From: Armigeres subalbatus
Lineage: Eukaryota; Arthropoda; Insecta; Diptera; Culicidae
Direction of reading: 5' to 3'
NCBI RefSeq assembly: GCF_024139115.2
Contig: NC_085141.1
Span: 379,891,278-379,955,277 of the forward strand
DNA: 64,000 bases
Shown here: piece by piece, positions 22,866 through 33,399 of the stretch
How the letters are laid out: each line of letters opens with the position of its first letter
Numbering within the stretch: position 1 is the first letter of the stretch
Program-made: the position numbers and the translations under genes
Notes under the pieces: generated by a model
Database searches by the model: none
The model's input: the letters and a program-made list of their open reading frames with translations, nothing else
Told to the model about the DNA's origin: nothing

Positions 22866-23095
22866 AAATAGGGGAACTGCTCCTGGAATTCATCTCATGG
22901 CTCCGATATTCATCCCATCAAAAACAAAGCAATGGAAAGGAATTTTGGTTGTTTATTATTTTTGTGATTTTTTTCAGCAGTGAGCACGCATCTTGACAAT
23001 AAAATGCTACGAAATTGGTGCTGTATTTCTTTGTTTCCCGATGAGATGAATATATGTTCAGTGAGATGGAGATCGGAACAGTTCACCTATTTAAT
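22866..23095 (+). repeat. Dispersed repeat, copy 2
   Basis: Inverse of the copy at 8040-8365: ATTCATCTCATGGCTCC, AAAGCAATGGAAAGGAATTT, CAGCAGTGAGCACGCAT, TGCTGTATTTCTTTGTTT and GATGAGATGAATATATG. A third, more diverged copy lies at 23935-24085. Confidence 0.65.
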
Positions 23096-23229
23096 TATAT
23101 TCAATAATCCCGTGCACATTTTTATACCAAGAATTCCGTATAGAATTCATGTAAAAGAGATTTTCTATTCTACAAAAAATCATCTATTTCTGCAAAAGTT
23201 GTTTTAGAACAATCAGAAGCTACCTCTCC

Positions 23230-23650
23230 TGATAAAGGTAGCCTCACACCTCGGGAACATTTTCCGCCGGATTTTGGGCCCCGTGCATTTTCAATTTTCA
23301 AGAATCTCCCGGAGGAATTGCTCAAGGTACTTCCGGGGGAATTTATGTACGAAACTTGCGGAGCAATTCCTGAAGGAAACTTCGAGTAAGTTCCTGTATT
23401 CCAGAAGGATTTCACGAAGGAATTATTGTAGGAATTTCCAAATTAATTCCTGGAGCAACTTCCAGAGAAAATCCTGGAACAGTATTCAAAGATATTCCTA
23501 GAAGAATTTCCAAAGGAATTCATCTCGAAAGGATCCCTTGGAAAAAAATGGAGGAATGCCTGAAAGATATCGCCAAAAATTCAAGAAAGAATTACAGAAA
23601 GAATTTCTGAAGTAATTTCTGGCAGAATTCCCGAAGAAAATTCTACATAA
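23230..23650. repeat. Degenerate GGAATTCCT-type repeat
   Basis: Loosely periodic motifs of the GGAATTTCC, GAAGGAATTCCTGGA and AATTCCTGAAGGAA kind. They share vocabulary with the homogeneous arrays at 41.9 and 56.4 kb, but without regular 24-bp register. Probably an older, unhomogenised relative. Confidence 0.55.
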
Positions 23651-23731
23651 CTTTCCTAACAATTATATTCAAAACTGAATCTAGACAACAGTGCCAGAAA
23701 AATATATTAAGCTCTTTTAGTGGAATGTATT

Positions 23732-23832
23732 AAACCGTCTAAGACGAATTAAGTACTGTCCATTTAATTCCACCAGTTAATAACTAACTAGTGGAATTAA
23801 ATGGACAGTACTTAATTCGTCTTAGACGGTTT
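23732..23832. repeat. Perfect 42-bp inverted repeat, 17-base loop
   Basis: The left arm 23732-23773 (starting AAACCGTCTAAGACG) and right arm 23791-23832 are exact reverse complements. The spacer is CAGTTAATAACTAACTA. Sequence related to one arm, with GTGGAATTAAATGG, lies at 36640-36780, and a weaker relative lies at 41640-41830. Probably a recent MITE or a recombination-derived palindrome of a dispersed repeat. Confidence 0.9.
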
Positions 23833-23934
23833 AGATAACAGTACCGGATTAATTTCATTTAAAACTACAATAACAGGGTATCTGTTCCATTATTAATAAC
23901 ATGCTCCCATATCAATAACATTCTCAAAACAGGC

Positions 23935-24085
23935 AATTTGGCTCAATTTGTGTCGTGTTTTGTTGTTTTCCGACGTGCTCAATGCTGAAAAAAAAATCAC
24001 AAAAATGAGAAATAAAACAATTTGCGCACCGATTCTTTGTTTTCGAATGGTATTGATTTGGGTACATATGAATTCAAGGAGCAGT
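23935..24085 (+). repeat. Dispersed repeat, copy 3 (diverged)
   Basis: Shares CGACGTGCTCAATGCTGAAA, AAAATCACAAAAAT, GATTCTTTGTTTTCGAATGG and AATTCAAGGAGCAGTTCCC with the families at 8040 and 22866, with many changes. Confidence 0.5.
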
Positions 24086-24227
24086 TCCCATCACAAAATT
24101 CCCGGAAAAAAAGATTTTCAACGCGCTTTTTATTTTAATAAACAACAGTTTCGTTTCTCCCTTCTGCTTGTTTATTCCGCCCAGTCCCACCCTCCCACGT
24201 GGTTTTGACAGTTTAAGTACATTTGTA

Positions 24228-24420
24228 TTGGTGAACCCGGTGCGAAACCGTGAAACAACACAGTGCGAACCCAACCGCTTTGGGGTTGGAACTAGTGCGA
24301 ACCTAGTTCCAACCTGAGCGAATAAAAAAACACTTTGACAGCACTTAGGTTGGAACTGGTTCCAACCTAGGTTGGAACTCACTCTTATTTAACCTCACGT
24401 TGCGATTGAACAAGAGTAGC
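24228..24420. repeat. GGTTGGAAC palindromic cluster
   Basis: GGTTGGAAC or its inverse GTTCCAACC occurs about six times in 150 bases, including the near-palindrome AGGTTGGAACTGGTTCCAAC around 24347-24368. It joins a copy of the ACCTCACGTTG(C/A)GATTGAAC block also seen in the 21.5-22.6 kb repeat. Confidence 0.65.
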
Positions 24421-24720
24421 CGATTATCGCGGAGAAGTAAAAAGTCACCTACGCCATAGCTCGGGTTAGCTCACAGGCTCCGTTTGCGGTTAGGTTCTCA
24501 TTAGACCCCCTAACCATTCATTCGTAGGCACGGTAAGCATATCACCGCATCACATCGAGAATTAGGGGTCACCTGTATGGTGGACTTTTACCACTGGAAC
24601 ATGCAATCCGTAATGTTATTCTTAGCCAGATAACCAGCTGCCGACACCACACGGCTATCTAGGCTGTTCGTGGAGAGAAGTTGACATTGACTTTACGTCA
24701 ACTCTCAATGTGGCCGAACA
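24421..24720 (-). mobile_element. Possible 5' region of a non-LTR retrotransposon
   Basis: CTCACAGGCTCCGTTTGCGG, GGGGTCACCTG and the CCCTAACC-type stretch resemble the 5' untranslated region at 55500-55720 of the R1-like relic (CCACAGGCTCCGTTAGCGGC there). This suggests a 5' fragment of a related element. No coding part follows. Confidence 0.35.
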
Positions 24721-24725
24721 GCCCT

Positions 24726-24858
24726 CAAAAACTTTACCGAACAGCAAAATATATTTTAAGTGTGTACATCTATAATGCCTACATACAGTTGTCTCGAACA
24801 CGAGAAGGGGAGGGGCGATTGCACTCTTAATTTAATTTCAACAAAAATGGTTACCCTA
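24726..24858. repeat. Dispersed repeat, copy 2 of 2
   Basis: Direct copy of 21031-21167, with AAAAACTTTACCGAACAGCA at the start and ATGGTTACCCTAACGG at the end. Confidence 0.75.
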
Positions 24859-25072
24859 ACGGCCAAATAAAAACATTGGTTTATTTCTTTTTGCAAAAGA
24901 ACGATTCTATTACGAACGATTCGTATTAGATTTAGTATGAAAAATCAGCAATTCCATGAATTTACAATATTTGGTAGAACGATTATCAAACAAAAGTGGA
25001 CGTGAAAGTTTTTGCTGATGGATGCTTAGAAAAATAATATTTGACATGAAAAATATGCTTGAAAATGAGCTA

Positions 25073-25487
25073 TCAACCATCTTGTGTTACAAAATGTATA
25101 CAAAATGTTAAGGGAACATCTCCCAGGTTGGCGAAATAGGTCCCAGTACCATATCCTGGACGAAACTCATGTTGCCAGAAACTAAACACACCTCTCATTT
25201 GTTCCGTACTCGCCTGTTGACTAGCCTTTCCAGAAATTAGCCGATACTTTTTAACTTCCCTAGAGAAGGGATGACTAAACTTTTTCGCCATTCGTCCGGG
25301 AAGGTTTGATCAGCCCAGACTTGGTTGGTGTCGATGGTAACCGAGATCGCACAGTGGTAAAGATCGGCCGATACGTTCCACTTGAGGTCGGAGAACATGC
25401 ATCGACTGGCCGTGGTAACATTGATGGCAGTGGCCGAACGACCGTTGAAAAAGGTACGTTAACTGATGTTGAGTGGAACAAGATTGG
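25073..25487 (-). pseudogene. LOA/I-type non-LTR relic, downstream half (RT and endonuclease end)
   Basis: On the minus strand, 25487-25270 reads the second half of an APE-type endonuclease (ATAINVTTASRCMFSDLKW...), joined directly to an RT-start-like segment (NQVWADQTFPDEWRKS). Then 25250-25090 reads RT finger sequence around QHEFRPGYGTGTYFANLGDV. The direct join implies an internal deletion of the region between endonuclease and RT. The other half of the endonuclease lies beyond the BEL insertion at 32957-33370. Confidence 0.75.
25483..25487. repeat. BEL target site duplication, left
   Basis: ATTGG directly before the left LTR, repeated at 32957-32961. Five bp is the usual BEL/Pao duplication length. 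Confidence 0.95.
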
Positions 25488-26208
25488 TGTTATCACAACG
25501 CAGTTTCACCAATCTGGCAACGCTTATCGATGTACTCATACACACGAGAACAGTAGCACCTAGATATTTACTTGGAAACTGAATTGTCAGCGAGATGTTA
25601 TGAAGAGGATGAAGCGCATGTTGTTGAAATACAAACGGTAGAGCGATATTGGTTGCAAGACAAAGTTGAGCACGCGAATCATAAAATTCTACTATTCCTT
25701 ATGCCTAGAGTTAGATTAGCTTACATCTATTAGTTGATAGTGATTACTAAAACTTATGATCTAGTGCCCTTAGTACGGTAGGGAAACAATATTGTTAAGT
25801 AAAATACGCTGATTTTATAACATTTTTCTCGTTCCATAGTAGCTTAACCTAAAAGCCCTACATTGATGGTTGTACGATTTACATGAACTAAAATATTAGC
25901 TAAATAGTTTACCAGTTGGTAAGTGGTCTTTACGACACCTATAATTAAAGTAATTAGTACGCAAACTGCCTAAATCTTACGTGAACCTTTAAACTGTAAA
26001 CCTTAGGTATCCCAAAACGACACTTACCGTCAGTGCAACAAAACTGCTAGACCCTGAGCGTGTAGTAAACGTAAGTAATATCAATATCGTTGAAAGTATA
26101 GCCAATAATGTATCCCTACTATCTTTCATCAGGAGATTTATAATCCACCTTGAACTTAATAAAGGATTATAAACACGGAAACTGCTCTCGTCGTATTGTG
26201 TGCCAACA
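25488..26208 (+). repeat. BEL 5' LTR
   Basis: 721 bp, starting TGTTATCACAACG and ending TGTGCCAACA. An AATAAA polyadenylation signal lies at 26158-26163. It matches 32236-32956 with no difference I could find. LTRs are identical at insertion, so the insertion is recent. Confidence 0.97.
26158..26163 (+). promoter_or_regulatory. AATAAA polyadenylation signal in the LTR
   Basis: AATAAA about 45 bases before the end of the LTR. The equivalent copy in the 3' LTR would end the element's transcript. Motif seen directly; role inferred. Confidence 0.5.
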
Positions 26209-26225
26209 GTTTATAAATCTCGTTT

Positions 26226-26831
26226 ATGATGTATCGTACAACTAAAACAAACGAGGAGCGTGGATCCACAGTCGATAAGTCATCAAAAGGCGACGCAGGA
26301 AGTGGACGTAAAGGTCAGGTTAGTGGTGTTCCAGTGGTATCAATCACAGCGGCACAGAATCTCCCAGGACAGTCGTGTCAGTCCTGCTTAGAAGAAGACA
26401 ATGATGCTATGGTGCAGTGCGATCTTTGCCATGTGTGGCACCATTATTCATGCGTGGGGGTAACAGAAGATGTTGAAAACACAAGCTGGTGTTGTCCCAA
26501 ATGCGCTACTGCAACCGGGTTACAGCAAACAATTTCAGCAGACGATGGACAACTTCCAACAACGAGTGGTGTAGATGGTCAGACAAGACAGCACAATCCA
26601 AGCGACCGCAAATCTTCGGAGAAGCCAGCCACGAACACATTGCGAGTAATCACCAGAAGCGCCGCCCGAAAGGTGAAATCCGATCCGATACTGCCGCCAA
26701 CAGAGAACACCGGAGTACTTCCTGAGGTTGCTGTTAATCCAAGGATACAAATCATCAGGAGAAGGCATCATCGGCGGCAACAAAATCGAGCACCTCACAC
26801 AGGTCGCTTGCACTGCAACTCCAGAGGCTAG
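26226..26831 (+). pseudogene. gag: BEL Gag N-terminus with PHD finger
   Basis: The start ATG lies only 18 bases after the LTR. Residues 51-93 form a PHD-type zinc finger with Cys51, Cys54, Cys65, Cys68, His73, Cys76, Cys90 and Cys93 and the conserved tryptophan before the last pair (TSWCCPKC). PHD fingers usually read histone tails; in a Gag this could guide chromatin binding, which is inference. The frame ends at 26831. A coiled-coil-like continuation (LQLQRLEEENALQRDYIQ) is read in the third frame from about 26785, so a frameshift breaks the protein near 26750-26790. Confidence 0.85.
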
Positions 26832-27301
26832 AAGAGGAGAATGCACTTCAGCGCGATTACATCCAGAAAAATACAGCATTCTTGAGCAAATGAGTAGTCC
26901 TTCAGATTCGTCGTACGCGGAGGTTCCAGCAGAATAAGAAGTTGGGTGAAGAAAACTAATACATTACTTGAGGAAGGACAGTTTTGCACAAAGTTCTCGA
27001 GTTCCATGAAGATTCCGATGACTGATGCGGAACCTGGTTTGTCAAATCCGTCTACTCATCAACCAGCATCATTCCAGCACAGTATGAGGCCAGTCCCCAG
27101 ATGGACTCCCAGCAACGCTAGTCATCTGCTCGACGATCACATATCATCTGCAGTGCAGCACGTGAGGCCGTCACACGGCCTTCACTACCACAGCGTACTC
27201 TCGGACAGTCGCCAACTGTATCGGCATCCCATCGACATTCACGACCATACCAACAGCCGAACAATCAACAACTTGCGGCAAGACATGCAATATCAAAAGA
27301 T
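26832..27301 (+). pseudogene. BEL Gag middle region, multiply frameshifted
   Basis: All three plus frames carry partial open stretches: 26728-26937 with ILEQMSSPSDSSYAEVP, then 26946-27371, then a frame joining the DUF1759-like domain upstream of 27302. The segment is low-complexity, rich in Ser, His, Pro and Gln, as is usual for this linker. At least two frame changes occur here. Confidence 0.65.
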
Positions 27302-27979
27302 TTGCCGTTTTTCTCAGGACATCCGGAAGAGTGGCCGATTTTCTTATCGACCTTCAACAACACCACAATGATGTGTGGATTCACCGATGATGAAAACATT
27401 ATTAGACTCCAGAAGTGCATGAAAGGGAAAGCATACGAGGCGGTCAAGAGCCTGCTCATGCATCCTTCGAATGTTCAGCGAGTGATGGATACCCTACGTA
27501 TGCTTTTTGGACAACCGGAGTCGATTGTGCACTCCCTGATCTCCAAAATCAACAGTCTGCCTGCAATGAAGGAGGACAAGATCGAAAGCATTGTGGAATT
27601 TGCGGTTAGCGTCCGAAACTTCTGTGCGACAGTCGACGCATGTGGGATGGAGGAATATTTGTACAATATTTCATTGCTTCATCAACTCGTAGCCAAGCTC
27701 CCACCCTCAATTAAATTGGATTGGGCGCGCTACAGGCTAACTCTTCCGACGGTTAATTTGGCCGCCTTTGGATCTTGGGTTTACACGCTAGCAGAAGCAG
27801 CTAGCACGATCGCGACTCCACCGGCTATGTTTGATGCGAAATCATTTCGTAACGATGCACGTGGCGGCAAGAAGGAAATGCCTTTTGAATGCACATTCCG
27901 AAACATCAGTTTCAGTGGTGAATCGATCGCAATCGTCAGTGAAGCCCGAAGCGTGCCTTATATGCAAAGGGGGATGTAA
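27302..27979 (+). pseudogene. gag: BEL Gag core (DUF1759-like)
   Basis: The Gag-core block starts with PFFSGHPEEWPIFLSTFNNT, continues with CMKGKAYEAVKSLL and LRMLFGQPESIVHSLISKI, and ends with helices around LVAKLPPSIKLDWARYR. These are standard BEL/Pao Gag core features (DUF1759). After about 27865 the correct frame passes to the long pol frame, so the last ~35 residues of this frame are out of register. Confidence 0.9.
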
Positions 27980-30900
27980 GGCAGTTGAACGATGTAAGCG
28001 TTTCCAAGAGCTCTCTAGAGAATCTCGATGGGCCGCAGTACGAGACACTGGACTTTGCCGTAGGTGTCTACGCATCCACAAGGGAATATGCAGAGCGAAG
28101 CCATGCGGGAAAGATGGGTGTTCACTAAAGCACCACGAGTTGCTCCACAATGAAAAGAGAGTCGCAGCATCTGTAGCAAATATTATTTCCGAATCGCCTG
28201 CATCTCAGTCTGTGCAACCAAGATACAGTACGCGCATGCATGATTGTCACGTGCATGGAACAAGTTCCAGCTCCGTATTGTTCCGCTATCTCCCTGTGAC
28301 TCTATACGGCAAAAATCAACCCGTTCAAACGTACGCTTTTTTCGATGAAGGGTCGGAGCTTACACTCTTAGATGAGGAGTTGGCAGATGAGTTAGAGCTG
28401 GATGGAGACGTTCTACCGTTATGCCTTCGCTGGACCGGAGGCACGGAACGCAACGAAAGGAGTTCCCGAATCGTAAATTTAGAAGTCGCTGGGGTTCAAA
28501 ATTACAACAAACGTTTTCCGCTCACGTCCGTTAGAACCGTCAAGGAGCTTCTTTTACCACTTCAAACGTTGAATGCCACTGAACTACAGCAACTATATCC
28601 ACATCTTCGAGGAGTACCGATACAGTCATACCGTGACGCAAGACCTCGTATTTTGATCGGTATGAAGCACGTTTCTATTGGAGTTGTTCTGAAGTGTAAG
28701 GAAGGAAACATCGATGATCCAATTGCCGTTAAAACTCGCATCGGCTGGACAGTTTGTGGAAAATTGAACCGTAATGCTGAAAACGCAGCACATTGTATGG
28801 TCCACGTTTGCACTGAGACTCAAGATTCTAATGAGCAACTACACCAGGCTATGAAGGCTTACTTTGCGCTTGATAGCCTAGGGGTGGTCAGGCCCCACGG
28901 AAACCTTCTTCTATCGTCTGGAGATCAAAGAGCTAAACATCTTCTCGAAACAACGACGAAGCTTCTTGACAACCGCTATGAGGTCGGTCTACTTTGGCGA
29001 CACGATGGCATCCGTCTACCAAACAATGAAGCGTCAGCTTTTCTCCGACATCAACAACTGCAGAAGCGAATGAAGAGAGACTCTAACTTGGCAGAAGTAC
29101 TCAACGCGAAAATTGTCGATTATCTTGCCAAAGGATATGCCAGAAAACTGACACCAGAAGAGATTGAACTACCGCATCCGCGCATCTGGTATCTACCCAT
29201 ATTTCCGGTTATGAACCCCAACAAACCAGGGAAGATAAGACTGGTGTGGGATGCTGCTGCTAAAACGTTTGGCGTTTCGCTCAATTCTGCTTTGTTGAAG
29301 GGCCCCGATCTTCTATGTTCGTTATTAGTCATCTTGCTACAGTTTCGCCAAGGACGAATTGGCCTTTCCGGCGACATCCGTGAAATGTTCCATCAGATAC
29401 TCATGCGAGCTGATGACCAGCATTGTCACAGGTTTTTTTGGGAGGATGACCACGGTGCAATTGCTACGTACGTACTGCAAGTAATGAGCTTCGGCGCCAG
29501 CTGCTCTCCAAGCTGCGCGCAGTACATAAAAAACGTAAATGCGGAGCGGTTCAGGATAACACATCCAAGCGCAGTGGAGGCAATTACGCAACGCCACTAC
29601 GTGGACGATATGCTGGTGAGCGTCGACGAGGAAAGCGAAGCAATCAAGCTAGCGGATGATGTGAAATATATCCATTCACAAGGAGGTTTCGAGATTCGCA
29701 ACTGGATGAGTAACTCCAAAGAAGTTCGAATAGCGCTACACGAAGGAGATTTGGCGGAGAAGGATATGGATATTGCATCTGAAATCGCCATCGAGAAAGT
29801 GCTCGGAATGTGGTGGTGTACGACGACGGACGAGTTTATGTTCAAAGTGGGATGGAACCGTTATGACGCACTGCTGCTGACAGGACAACGCCCACCTACC
29901 AAACGAGAAATGCTTCGTGTCTTAATGACCATATTCGACCCTCTGGGACTCGTTGCACATTTTCTGATATTCCTCAAGGTTTTGCTTCAAGAAGTGTGGC
30001 GAAGTAAAGTTCAGTGGGATGAATGTGTTCCTGACGAGATATATAGGAAGTGGCAGTTATGGACAAAGGTACTACCCAACGTAGAAACTGTTCGCATTCC
30101 GCGCTGCTACAGCTCTTCAATAGATCTAAACAGCTGCACCGATATCCAACTCCACACGTTTGTCGATGCAAGCGAGAATGGGTTTGCTGCAGTTGCCTTT
30201 CTTCGATTCGAATATAACGGATCCGTGAAGTGCTCAATCGTAGCCTCCAAAGCTCGAGTGGCTCCATTAAAGTTCCTCTCAATACCGCGGCTGGAACTCC
30301 AAGCAGCAGTTCTAGGTGCCAGGCTTGCACAGACTATAGCGTCTTCGCTATCGCTCCGTATAACACAAAGGGTGTTTTGGACAGATTCCCGAGACGTGCT
30401 ACACTGGATAAATTCAGACCACCGCCGCTATTCGCAATTCGTTGCGTTTCGTATAAGCGAAATTCTTGAAACATCCGAGCAAGAAGAATGGCGATGGGTT
30501 CCTACAAGACTAAATGCAGCGGATGATGGAACAAAGTGGAATGGAGTTCCAGATCTTTCACCGGAAAGCAGATGGTTTACTGGGCCAGACTTCCTATGGT
30601 GCCCACGAACGAAATGGCCCGAAACCCCTTCATTACGCGCACCGACTGCTACAGAACTTCGGCCGCACTTGTTGGTACACCGCACGATGTCCAGCTCTTC
30701 GCTTATTCAAGTAGACAATTTCTCCAGCTGGAAGCATGTACACAACACTGTTGCTTTCGTCTTGCGTTATGTGTCCAATTTACGTAAAAAGGCTAAACAG
30801 CAGCAAGTCAATTTAGGACCGCTTTCTATGACGGAGCTTGGGGAGGCAGAAGCGTATCTATTCCGTACAGCACAACGCGAAGGATTTCCAGATGATATAG

Positions 30901-31385
30901 CTACCTTGGAGCAATCGCGCTCAACTACTTCTGTGAAGTCACTTCCAAAAACGAGTTTGCTGTATAAACTGGACCCATGGTTGGACGAGAGAGGAGTTAC
31001 GAGGATGCGTAGTAGGATTGGCGCATGCCAATTCATCAGTGACGATACTAAACACCCAATAATACTACCCCGGAAGCATCCCGTCACCACACTAATTATT
31101 AGATACTACCATCATAAATATCACCATTGTAACCATGAAACCGTGGTCAACGAACTTAGACGGAGATTTCACATTTCACGCATCCGCGTCGAATTGGCTT
31201 CGGTCCGGCGAAATTGTCAAAAATGCAAGAATGAGACAGCAGTTCCTCGACCGCCGATCATGGCGGACCTTCCAGCGGTTCGACTTGGGGCATTCGCTCG
31301 ACCCTTCACGTACATCGGAGTGGATTATTTTGGTCCCATGGAAGTGGTCGTCGGCAGAAGGACGAAAAACGATGGGGAATGCTGA
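27831..31385 (+). pseudogene. pol: BEL Pol: zinc knuckles, protease, RT, RNase H, integrase start
   Basis: This 1184-codon frame holds a Cys/His cluster at residues ~42-106 and the aspartic protease FDEGS at 171-175 (Asp172). The RT has its first catalytic Asp at 515 (GDIREMF) and the YVDD box at 590-593. RNase H has Asp779, Glu822 and Asp852. The HHCC integrase zinc domain is at ~1090-1140, and the first integrase catalytic Asp is in GVDYFGP near 1166. All visible catalytic residues are intact. The frame stops at 31385 because of a frameshift in the A5 run at about 31364-31368. The integrase continues in another frame. The first ~15 residues belong to the Gag overlap. Confidence 0.92.
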
Positions 31386-31876
31386 TTACCTGTTTGACCG
31401 TCCGCGCTATTCATATTGAGCTGGTCTGCTCACTTAACACCAGCTCGTGTATTATGGGCTTGCGAAACTTCATCTCACGCAGAGGTACTCCACGAAAAAT
31501 CTACAGTGATCGCGGTACAAATTTTATCGGCGCTTCCCGCGAACTGAAAGAAGCCATGGCAACTGTCAACCAAACAACATTAATGAGTGAGTTTATGTGC
31601 CCCGAAACGGAATGGATTTTCAACCCACCCGCAGCACCACACATGGGCGGGTGTTGGGAAAGATTGATACGAACGGTAAAGACCAATCTCATGGCGATTC
31701 GTCCAGCATCAAAACCTACGGATGAGGTGCTACGTAATACGCTTATCGAGGTGGAAAACGTCGTCAATTCGCGGCCTCTGACACACGTCCCAATCGATGA
31801 TGATTCAGCCCCCGCTCACCCCGAACCATTTCCTGCTCGGGTCATCAAATGGATCAAAGCCACTGACCACATTTGA
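31379..31876 (+). pseudogene. pol: BEL integrase catalytic core, continued
   Basis: Continues the rve-type integrase core: VRAIHIEL, then the second catalytic Asp in YSDRGTNF and the catalytic Glu in HMGGCWERLIRTVK. With the Asp upstream of 31385, the D,D,E triad is complete but split between two frames. The last ~20 residues after about 31805 are out of register, since the C-terminal domain is read in the next frame. Confidence 0.9.
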
Positions 31877-32204
31877 TGACAGCGGTTCCACAATGAAGCG
31901 AAACTACCTCACCTCTCAGGTCCTAGCCAATCAATTCTGGAAGCGCTGGGTGAGCGACTACCTCCCAGAAATAGCTAGGCGAACAAAATGGTTCGAACAC
32001 AATGAGCCGATATCGATCGGCGACATAGTTATCATCGTCGATTCTAAATTACCAAGAAACAGTTGGCCGAAGGGAAGAATTATCCAGGTCAACATAGGAA
32101 GGAATGGGTGTATTCGGTCCGCCGCCGTTCAGACAGCTAACGGTGTATACGAACGACCAGTCACGAAGCTAGCAGTCCTTGATGTTCACCGCGATAGAGA
32201 GTAA
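31797..32204 (+). pseudogene. pol: BEL Pol C-terminal domain (DUF5641-like)
   Basis: LTPNHFLLG, VLANQFWKRWVSDYLPEI and GDIVIIVDSKLPRNSWPKGR are the landmarks of the domain that follows integrase in BEL/Pao elements. The natural stop is at 32202-32204, 25 bases before the polypurine tract. Entry into this frame requires a shift near 31803-31815. Confidence 0.88.
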
Positions 32205-32235
32205 GTCGACCGGAAGTCGACGTACCGCCGGGGAG

Positions 32236-32956
32236 TGTTATCACAACGCAGTTTCACCAATCTGGCAACGCTTATCGATGTACTCATACACACGAGAACA
32301 GTAGCACCTAGATATTTACTTGGAAACTGAATTGTCAGCGAGATGTTATGAAGAGGATGAAGCGCATGTTGTTGAAATACAAACGGTAGAGCGATATTGG
32401 TTGCAAGACAAAGTTGAGCACGCGAATCATAAAATTCTACTATTCCTTATGCCTAGAGTTAGATTAGCTTACATCTATTAGTTGATAGTGATTACTAAAA
32501 CTTATGATCTAGTGCCCTTAGTACGGTAGGGAAACAATATTGTTAAGTAAAATACGCTGATTTTATAACATTTTTCTCGTTCCATAGTAGCTTAACCTAA
32601 AAGCCCTACATTGATGGTTGTACGATTTACATGAACTAAAATATTAGCTAAATAGTTTACCAGTTGGTAAGTGGTCTTTACGACACCTATAATTAAAGTA
32701 ATTAGTACGCAAACTGCCTAAATCTTACGTGAACCTTTAAACTGTAAACCTTAGGTATCCCAAAACGACACTTACCGTCAGTGCAACAAAACTGCTAGAC
32801 CCTGAGCGTGTAGTAAACGTAAGTAATATCAATATCGTTGAAAGTATAGCCAATAATGTATCCCTACTATCTTTCATCAGGAGATTTATAATCCACCTTG
32901 AACTTAATAAAGGATTATAAACACGGAAACTGCTCTCGTCGTATTGTGTGCCAACA
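32236..32956 (+). repeat. BEL 3' LTR
   Basis: 721 bp, preceded by GGGGAG and identical by eye to 25488-26208. Followed by the ATTGG duplication. Confidence 0.97.
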
Positions 32957-32961
32957 ATTGG
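32957..32961. repeat. BEL target site duplication, right
   Basis: ATTGG, matching 25483-25487. Confidence 0.95.
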
Positions 32962-33370
32962 TATTCTCAAGCGACTCTTGCAGTGCGACACCACGGGGGT
33001 CAGACCTAAGGTCCTCCCAGGCTGAATAATGTGCGTTCATGTCATGTAGGTAGACATTTATCACGCTATTTGCAATGGTTTCTCAAAAACCAACTCCAAC
33101 GACTAGGAGGTCACATCGAACGGGATGTCCTTGAGAACACCAATTGGAATCGAGTGTCGAATGTTTGGGCCCATCTCAGTAGTCCATATGTAGCTTTTTC
33201 GAAGGGAGCGATCCAAAGAGTCAGGTACGGGTACGACCAAATTGACCCCCTGCAGGTCAATGTCAAACGATGGTCTGTCGTGAGTTAATAGCTCCAGTTT
33301 TGAGATAGTTTCTCCAATACCCGTTGATATTCCAGTACCAGTTGTGTTGTGCTGGTCAGAGGGGACGAAA
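32957..33370 (-). pseudogene. LOA/I-type non-LTR relic, upstream half (endonuclease start)
   Basis: On the minus strand: THDRPSFDIDLQGVNLVV, then PDSLDRSLRKSY, then the endonuclease core DMNAHYSAWEDLRSDPRG near 33020-32990. It breaks off at 32957, where the BEL element was inserted; the same domain resumes at 25487. Several frame changes and a partly missing N-terminus make it a relic. Confidence 0.75.
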
Positions 33371-33399
33371 GCAGGTGATTTGTATGAATATCAAACTTT

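Larger units (their letters stand above)
25488..32956 (+). mobile_element. BEL/Pao LTR retrotransposon, full length
   Basis: A 7469-bp element with two 721-bp LTRs that look identical by eye, TGT...ACA ends, a 5-bp target duplication and a polypurine stretch GGGGAG (32230-32235) just before the right LTR. Domain order is Gag with PHD finger, DUF1759-like Gag, zinc knuckles, aspartic protease, RT, RNase H, integrase and a C-terminal DUF5641-like domain, which is the BEL order. The coding region is interrupted by several frameshifts, so this copy as read cannot make one polyprotein. It sits inside an older non-LTR relic. Confidence 0.97.

Noticed and set aside
26226..32204. An intact BEL polyprotein
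   Set aside because: At least five frame changes separate the domains, so the parts are annotated as broken.
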